A DNA stretch of 64,000 nucleotides, from assembly GCA_964406005.1 (NCBI GenBank), contig CAYOPZ010000005.1:1-64000 (forward strand), given 5' to 3'. This document shows positions 59,991 to 64,000 of the stretch, piece by piece. The stretch's first letter is position 1; the number at the start of each line of letters is the position of its first letter. The translations under genes were made by a program, and so were the position numbers. The notes beneath the pieces were generated by a model. That model was not told where the DNA came from. It made no database searches and saw only the letters and a list, made by a program, of their open reading frames with translations. Origin of the DNA: CAYOPZ01 sp964406005 (GTDB lineage: Bacteria; Bacteroidota; Bacteroidia; Bacteroidales; SM23-62).

Positions 59991-60227
59991 CTAATTATCT
60001 TCGTCATCGTGCCCGGCAAAAAAAACTTCACGCACCTGCTCGTACGTCTGGAACCCCCTTGCCAGGCTGTAAACGCCCATTGCTGCACCGAAGATGACCC
60101 TGATCGTCATTTCAATGTGATCGAACAGGGGTGAAAATACGAATAAGAGTCCGATTCCCATAAAAAAGAATACCATTATTGCCCCGAATATTACTTTGGC
60201 CCTCTGAATCAGATCATTCCCGCTCAT
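59991..60227 (-). CDS. Small two-helix membrane protein
   Basis: 78 residues: two hydrophobic segments (about 12-32 and 39-56) and an acidic tail (GHDDEDN). No family recognised. It lies 72 bases before the PstS-like gene in the same direction and has its own -7 candidate, so it may be the first gene of the Ton operon. Confidence 0.7.
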   Translation of the reverse strand: MSGNDLIQRAKVIFGAIMVFFFMGIGLLFVFSPLFDHIEMTIRVIFGAAMGVYSLARGFQTYEQVREVFFAGHDDEDN

Positions 60228-60265
60228 AAATGCTTTCTTCTTTCAGGAAATCCGGAAAATTTTCA

Positions 60266-60273
60266 CAAATATA
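60266..60273 (-). promoter_or_regulatory. Candidate -7 promoter element (TATATTTG) before the 2-TM gene
   Basis: The minus strand reads TATATTTG from 60273 to 60266, 38 bases before the ATG at 60227 and in the short gap after the aldolase gene. Confidence 0.5.
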
Positions 60274-60309
60274 AAAAGTTCGTTTAAGAATATAATAAAA
60301 TTGGAGGGT

Positions 60310-61608
60310 TTAGAGAAATTTTCGCCTCAGATCCTGGATTTCGTTGTCCCCGAGGGGTACGAGTTCCCCGAGAGGTGCGCACATGACAAGTGATTTTGCA
60401 CTGAATTCCGCGACTTCCAGCCGGTCAAAGGTCTGAAGCAGTTTATCCCCCGTGACCAGTACGGCATCGTTTTGTATGATCAGGGCGGGGGTGTTCTCAT
60501 TGAGCAGGTCCGGAATGTCACTGTCGGAAAGGAACTGGTGGCCGAAAGGGACAACGGGGATATCCTGCAGGAAGATCCAGCTTTCCGGAATGGTCCTGAC
60601 ATCGAGCCTGGTTTTGGTGACCCCGAAAGACATGATGTTGGGCGCCTGTGTATTGATGATTGAATTGATATGCGGGCCTTTCGCGTAAATCCTCTCATGC
60701 ACCTTCGCCGCCCTGCTGGGAAGCTTTCCTTTTTCGCGTTTCCCGTCCCTGATCAGGACAATGTCCTGAAGGTCAAGCTCCCACCTCGGAACGCCGGTCG
60801 GAGTAATAAGGAAATCATTCCCCTCCAGCCTGACCGATACGGTCCCGTACGAACCGATCATGAGGCCTTGTTCACAGGCCCTGCGCACCAGGTTGCAGAT
60901 GTTCCTGCGGCTCGAGAGTTCGTCCGTGGTATGCGTTGTCGCCTCAAATTCAGGCAGATCACCCGGGATCTGGCTTTCGAATTCACTTATCTGGTCATCT
61001 GTCAGGTAGACGGGCTCCCCGACCGTGGATGCCCCTATTATGGTCCGGCAGGCAAATTCAAAGGTTTCAAACCTTATGAATGCATCCATAAGGTCGTTGC
61101 CTCCCACCACCGTCCCGTGGTTTTCCATCACAACCGCATTGTGCCCTTTTTTGAATTCGGCTGCGATCACCTTTCCCAGCCCTTCTCCTCCCGGAATGGA
61201 ATACTTTGCATACCCGATGGTCCCGCAGATGTGCTTTGCCTGGGGTATGACATTCATATCGGGGACCTTCCGGACTATGCTGAACGAGACAAGTGCCGGC
61301 GGATGTGCATGGATCACCGCCCTGATGTCGGGCCTTGCCTGGTAAACTGCCTTATGGAACGGAAATTCCGACGAAGGCTTGTGATGGCCCTTCACCGTCC
61401 CGTCTTTCCTGACGCAGACAATGTCCTTCCTGTCGAGCGATCCCTTGTCGATGGCAGACGGTGTGACCCAGATATCCCCGGAGTCATCGATGATGGATAT
61501 ATTCCCGCCCGATGTGGTGGTCATACCGGCATTATAGATCCTGCCGATGATCTCCGTGATCTGGTCACGGGGATGCATTAATTTCGTATCCAGTTTCTTG
61601 TACTGCAT
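60310..61608 (-). CDS. Tandem class II aldolase/adducin protein, second half degenerate
   Basis: 432 residues, two class II aldolase/adducin domains in series. The first (about 10-205) has the zinc site: Glu81 (SSEFPFH), His100 and His102 (IHAHPP) and His164 (MENHGTV). It should act on a sugar phosphate, cleaving it or catalysing a related step. The second (about 232-425) keeps the fold (GTVSVRLEGNDFLITPTG) but the aligned ligands are Asn319, Gln321 (INTQAP) and Asp381 (QNDAVL), and the Glu is missing, so it cannot bind the metal as usual. It probably serves for assembly or regulation. Last gene of the dehydrogenase operon, 12 bases after the previous one. Confidence 0.9.
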   Translation of the reverse strand: MQYKKLDTKLMHPRDQITEIIGRIYNAGMTTTSGGNISIIDDSGDIWVTPSAIDKGSLDRKDIVCVRKDGTVKGHHKPSSEFPFHKAVYQARPDIRAVIHAHPPALVSFSIVRKVPDMNVIPQAKHICGTIGYAKYSIPGGEGLGKVIAAEFKKGHNAVVMENHGTVVGGNDLMDAFIRFETFEFACRTIIGASTVGEPVYLTDDQISEFESQIPGDLPEFEATTHTTDELSSRRNICNLVRRACEQGLMIGSYGTVSVRLEGNDFLITPTGVPRWELDLQDIVLIRDGKREKGKLPSRAAKVHERIYAKGPHINSIINTQAPNIMSFGVTKTRLDVRTIPESWIFLQDIPVVPFGHQFLSDSDIPDLLNENTPALIIQNDAVLVTGDKLLQTFDRLEVAEFSAKSLVMCAPLGELVPLGDNEIQDLRRKFL

Positions 61609-61620
61609 GGTTTTAAATCG

Positions 61621-62883
61621 TTAAATCCTTTTTCCGTTTTCCAGCAGGAATGCCTCGGCCTCGGCATTCCACAGGCCCCTGTGCTTCCTGCATATTTCCG
61701 CCAGCCCTGCAAACAATTCGTTTTCCCTGCCTTTTTCCTGAAAATCGCTTATGGCCGTCAAGGGCATATCGAGATGGGTATAGATCAGTTTCTTGCCTCC
61801 GGGCAGGGTGGGCAGGTTGCGGGTGGCATACATGACCGAATTGAGCCCCCCGACGTGCGTAACCAGGTAGGCCGGGTTCAGCCTGCCCCCGGCCATCATC
61901 CCGATGACCCTCCGGATGTCATCCGTATTCCCTGCATTTGTGGCCACAATGTGTGTGGCATTGTAATGGGCGTTGTAGAAATTGAATTCCGCACTGAACT
62001 TCGGATCGGCCGGACCCGCAAAAAAATTCAGGCAGCCGTCGGTGGCCAGCAGGCGGTCCGCCTGCTCGACGAGCGGCTTGACGGGAGCAAAAATGAGGAT
62101 GTCGTCAAAACCGTTATTTTCGCCCGTTAATGCTCTCAGGCGGGCTTCCGCCTCCGGCTGTCCGGCCGTATTGACATATTTCAGATCCATCCCCTGGCCT
62201 GCAGCTTCTTCCACGGTGATCAGCCCTGCGATATAATCCAGGCGTTCCTGGTCGATGTCCGTTACAACAAGCAGGGACGGCCTCCTGTTGGTATGCACTA
62301 TAAAATCGATGGCTGCCGTTCCCATGGGGCCGGCAGCGCCCAGCATGGCCATTCTGCCTCCTTCCCTGATGCCCATTTCATGGACATATGAACCGAAACG
62401 GGTATGGTAGTGCGCCTCGAAGGTTCCTGCCACGCAGGAGTAAGGTTCCGCAAGGGAACTGATGAAATAGGAATCCGCCTCGAAAGGTATGATGCAGTTC
62501 CGCTCCAGGTACACTGCCGGTATGATGACATGGGTCGCATCGCCCCCGAAGTATTCGAATGAATAGCCGGCGGCCTCCAGGGTGAGCTCCCCCAGTGCAG
62601 GTTGCACCGTGAACTTGTCTCCCGCCTTGAATGAATCCTTCCACCTGTCCCCGATCTCAAGCATCTTCCCTGCAAATTCATGTCCGATGATCACCGGCCT
62701 GTCCGCGACATTACCGGGCACACGCTTGTGATCCCCGCCCTGTTTGCTTGCCTTGTATGACGACATGCAAAGGCTGTCCGAAATGACCTCGGCCAGGATC
62801 TCGTCATCCCTGATGGCAGGCAGCTCGAACTGTTCCAGCCGCAGATCGTCTTTTCCGTATAGTCTTACTGCTTTGGTTTTCAC
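61621..62883 (-). CDS. Zinc-type medium-chain sugar/polyol dehydrogenase
   Basis: 420 residues, longer than typical 340-360-residue MDR enzymes. N-terminal GroES-like part with SLCMSSYKASKQGG and VIIGHEFAGKMLEIG; C-terminal Rossmann region with GAAGPMGTAAIDFIV. Resembles the L-sorbose-1-phosphate reductase type of zinc dehydrogenase, but the substrate is not fixed by sequence. The start is GTG at 62883, giving MKTKAVRLYGK. It lies between the SDR (95 bases upstream) and the aldolase (12 bases downstream), so all three probably act on one sugar. Confidence 0.87.
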   Translation of the reverse strand: MKTKAVRLYGKDDLRLEQFELPAIRDDEILAEVISDSLCMSSYKASKQGGDHKRVPGNVADRPVIIGHEFAGKMLEIGDRWKDSFKAGDKFTVQPALGELTLEAAGYSFEYFGGDATHVIIPAVYLERNCIIPFEADSYFISSLAEPYSCVAGTFEAHYHTRFGSYVHEMGIREGGRMAMLGAAGPMGTAAIDFIVHTNRRPSLLVVTDIDQERLDYIAGLITVEEAAGQGMDLKYVNTAGQPEAEARLRALTGENNGFDDILIFAPVKPLVEQADRLLATDGCLNFFAGPADPKFSAEFNFYNAHYNATHIVATNAGNTDDIRRVIGMMAGGRLNPAYLVTHVGGLNSVMYATRNLPTLPGGKKLIYTHLDMPLTAISDFQEKGRENELFAGLAEICRKHRGLWNAEAEAFLLENGKRI

Positions 62884-62978
62884 ACGAAAGTATTTAAATT
62901 AAACATCATGTTATCAATATGTTATTAACTCCGTTTTTATTACGGATTTTTTTACAGGTACATAATAATTATTTCAGG

Positions 62979-64000
62979 TCAACGCAACATATTCTGTCCT
63001 CCCGTAACCGGGACGGCCTGACCGGTCTCATACTCCTGCTCCAGGATGTAGAGCACGGCTTTCAGCACATCCTCCGTCCGGCATCCCCGGCCCAGGGGCA
63101 CCTGTTCCTCATAGTGCTTTCTGACATCTTCAATGTTTTTTGCTCCCGGGACCTTTCCCGCCTTCAGATACTGTACGAACAGCCCGTTTTCGGGATCCGA
63201 CCAGAGCGGGCCTTCAAAAAAATTCCCCGGGCATATGGAATTCACCTTGATCCTGCAGGGCGCCAGTTCCAGCGCGAAGGACTGTGTCAGGCCTATCCCC
63301 CCGAATTTTCCGCCTGCATAGGCAAAATTCTTCCTGCTGCCCGCAAGCCCGGATTTCGAGTTTACCTGGATGATGTCCGTGAAATGGTCCTTTTTGTATT
63401 CCTGCTGAAGCTTCAGCACCGGAACCGCATATTTAACTCCGTAAAAGTATGCATTGTAGTTGATCCGGGTTACAAGATCGAACGTGTGCTCGTCCATTTC
63501 ATCCAGTCCCCCGGCACGCAGTATTCCTGCATTGCTGATGAACACATCGAATCCGCCGAACGACTCCACGGTTCTGGCCATCAGGTTCTTCAGGCTGTCC
63601 GGGTCCGACACGTCGGTATGTACGAATATGGCCTGGTTCTTCTTTTTCGACTCCATCAGCCTGTCGCGGAACTTTTCCCCTGCCTTCCCGTTGATGTCTG
63701 CGATCACGATGTTGGCACCCTCCTGAAAAAGTCCGCCCGCAATTCCCGAACCGAATCCCATGGCAGCGCCCGTTACGATCACGGTTTTGCCCCGGACCCT
63801 GCCCCCTGCAGCATCCCCTGCGGCCGTTTTCCGCCTGTAATTCTCCACCTCCCAGGTATCGATAAAGCGGATCTGCGTGTCGGTCATGAAATGCGGTCCG
63901 CCGAAAAATCCTGAAAACCAGGAGATCTTCATCATGTCTTCGAATACATCCAGGATGATCTCCGCACCCGCGGCATTTTCGCCGGCCCCTATCATTCCGA
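62979..64000 (-). CDS. SDR-family dehydrogenase, 5' end cut by window edge
   Basis: 338 residues are visible from an ATG at 63995, but the gene probably continues beyond 64000. The SDR domain starts only at about residue 68 (GKTVIVTGAAMGFGSGIAGG) and has NAG (FISNAGILRAGG), a Ser before YAGGKFGG (Tyr-x-x-x-Lys pair) and a PG motif after it. Before it is a segment (about 18-60; DVFEDMMKISWFSGFFGGPHF, WEVENYRRK) that looks like the end of another domain, as in bifunctional aldolase-SDR proteins. It oxidizes or reduces a sugar derivative with NAD(P). First visible gene of this operon. Confidence 0.85.
   Translation of the reverse strand, partial: GMIGAGENAAGAEIILDVFEDMMKISWFSGFFGGPHFMTDTQIRFIDTWEVENYRRKTAAGDAAGGRVRGKTVIVTGAAMGFGSGIAGGLFQEGANIVIADINGKAGEKFRDRLMESKKKNQAIFVHTDVSDPDSLKNLMARTVESFGGFDVFISNAGILRAGGLDEMDEHTFDLVTRINYNAYFYGVKYAVPVLKLQQEYKKDHFTDIIQVNSKSGLAGSRKNFAYAGGKFGGIGLTQSFALELAPCRIKVNSICPGNFFEGPLWSDPENGLFVQYLKAGKVPGAKNIEDVRKHYEEQVPLGRGCRTEDVLKAVLYILEQEYETGQAVPVTGGQNMLR

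Noticed and set aside
60670..61581. 303-residue open frame antisense to the tandem aldolase
   Set aside because: The minus-strand frame has clear aldolase motifs; the plus frame has no recognisable fold and is a GC-driven shadow.
62919..63914. 331-residue open frame antisense to the SDR
   Set aside because: The SDR on the minus strand has TGAAMGFG, NAG and YAGGK motifs; the plus frame has no motif.
1..64000. CRISPR arrays, tRNA/rRNA genes, insertion sequences, prophage
   Set aside because: No regular direct repeats, cloverleaf sequences, transposase or phage proteins were seen.

Overview
The window looks like chromosomal DNA of a Bacteroidota bacterium, probably an environmental, anaerobic-type member near Bacteroidales/Marinilabiliales. 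Support: a TonB-dependent receptor with an N-terminal carboxypeptidase-regulatory-like domain, a TonB-ExbB-ExbD-ExbD energizing set, Cys-lipoproteins, a DUF5916 barrel protein, a surface GH3 enzyme, few Shine-Dalgarno sites, and exact or near TAnnTTTG (-7) promoter elements ahead of several genes. I see no tRNA, rRNA, insertion sequence, phage gene or CRISPR array.

Region 1 (1-22,870) is a signalling block, all on the + strand. A 10-PAS HisKA_3 kinase is followed by a single-domain response regulator, CheW, CheR-TPR, a second CheW, a CHASE3 chemoreceptor, a CheA-REC hybrid and CheB. Then come three paralogous REC-...-kinase-REC hybrids, a SpoIIE-type phosphatase placed between the second and third, and a NarL-type regulator. 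One hybrid kinase (19871-22060) has Asn in place of the phospho-accepting His. No flagellar, pilus or gliding gene is in view, so the output is unknown. The likely logic is that the receptor and CheA feed phosphate to the N-terminal receivers of the hybrid kinases.

Region 2 (22,900-32,170) holds single genes: a GNAT acetyltransferase, a secreted SGNH-like lipoprotein, a DUF5916 outer-membrane protein, an NmrA-like SDR, an AT-rich MEDS + hybrid kinase pair, and a lamin-tail lipoprotein.

Region 3 (32,250-38,980) is a sugar-catabolic unit: DeoR repressor, then FGGY kinase, FucI/AraA-fold isomerase, GRP-family sugar permease and a two-subunit transketolase. The set fits import, isomerization, phosphorylation and transketolase cleavage of an unusual aldose; D-apiose is one candidate. 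A candidate operator overlaps the promoter.

Region 4 (39,020-47,260) carries a decayed cytochrome-like remnant, an F420-type NADP oxidoreductase, and an iron-uptake operon on the - strand: DtxR, a membrane-anchored DtxR-FeoA-FeoA fusion, and FeoB split into GTPase and permease genes. A 14-bp palindrome sits at its promoter. Next are two tandem paralogous secreted proteins, a truncated beta-carbonic anhydrase, a Prx6-type peroxiredoxin and a small membrane protein.

Region 5 (47,260-60,230) holds a lone TonB-dependent receptor with a His-rich membrane protein upstream, an unknown protein with an internal repeat, a GH3 glycosidase lipoprotein, and a Ton-type operon (2-TM protein, PstS-like lipoprotein, TPR protein, ExbB, ExbD, ExbD, TonB) that ends in a strong terminator.

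Region 6 (60,310-64,000) is a second sugar/polyol operon on the - strand: an SDR cut by the window edge, a zinc-type dehydrogenase and a tandem class II aldolase whose second half has lost its metal ligands.
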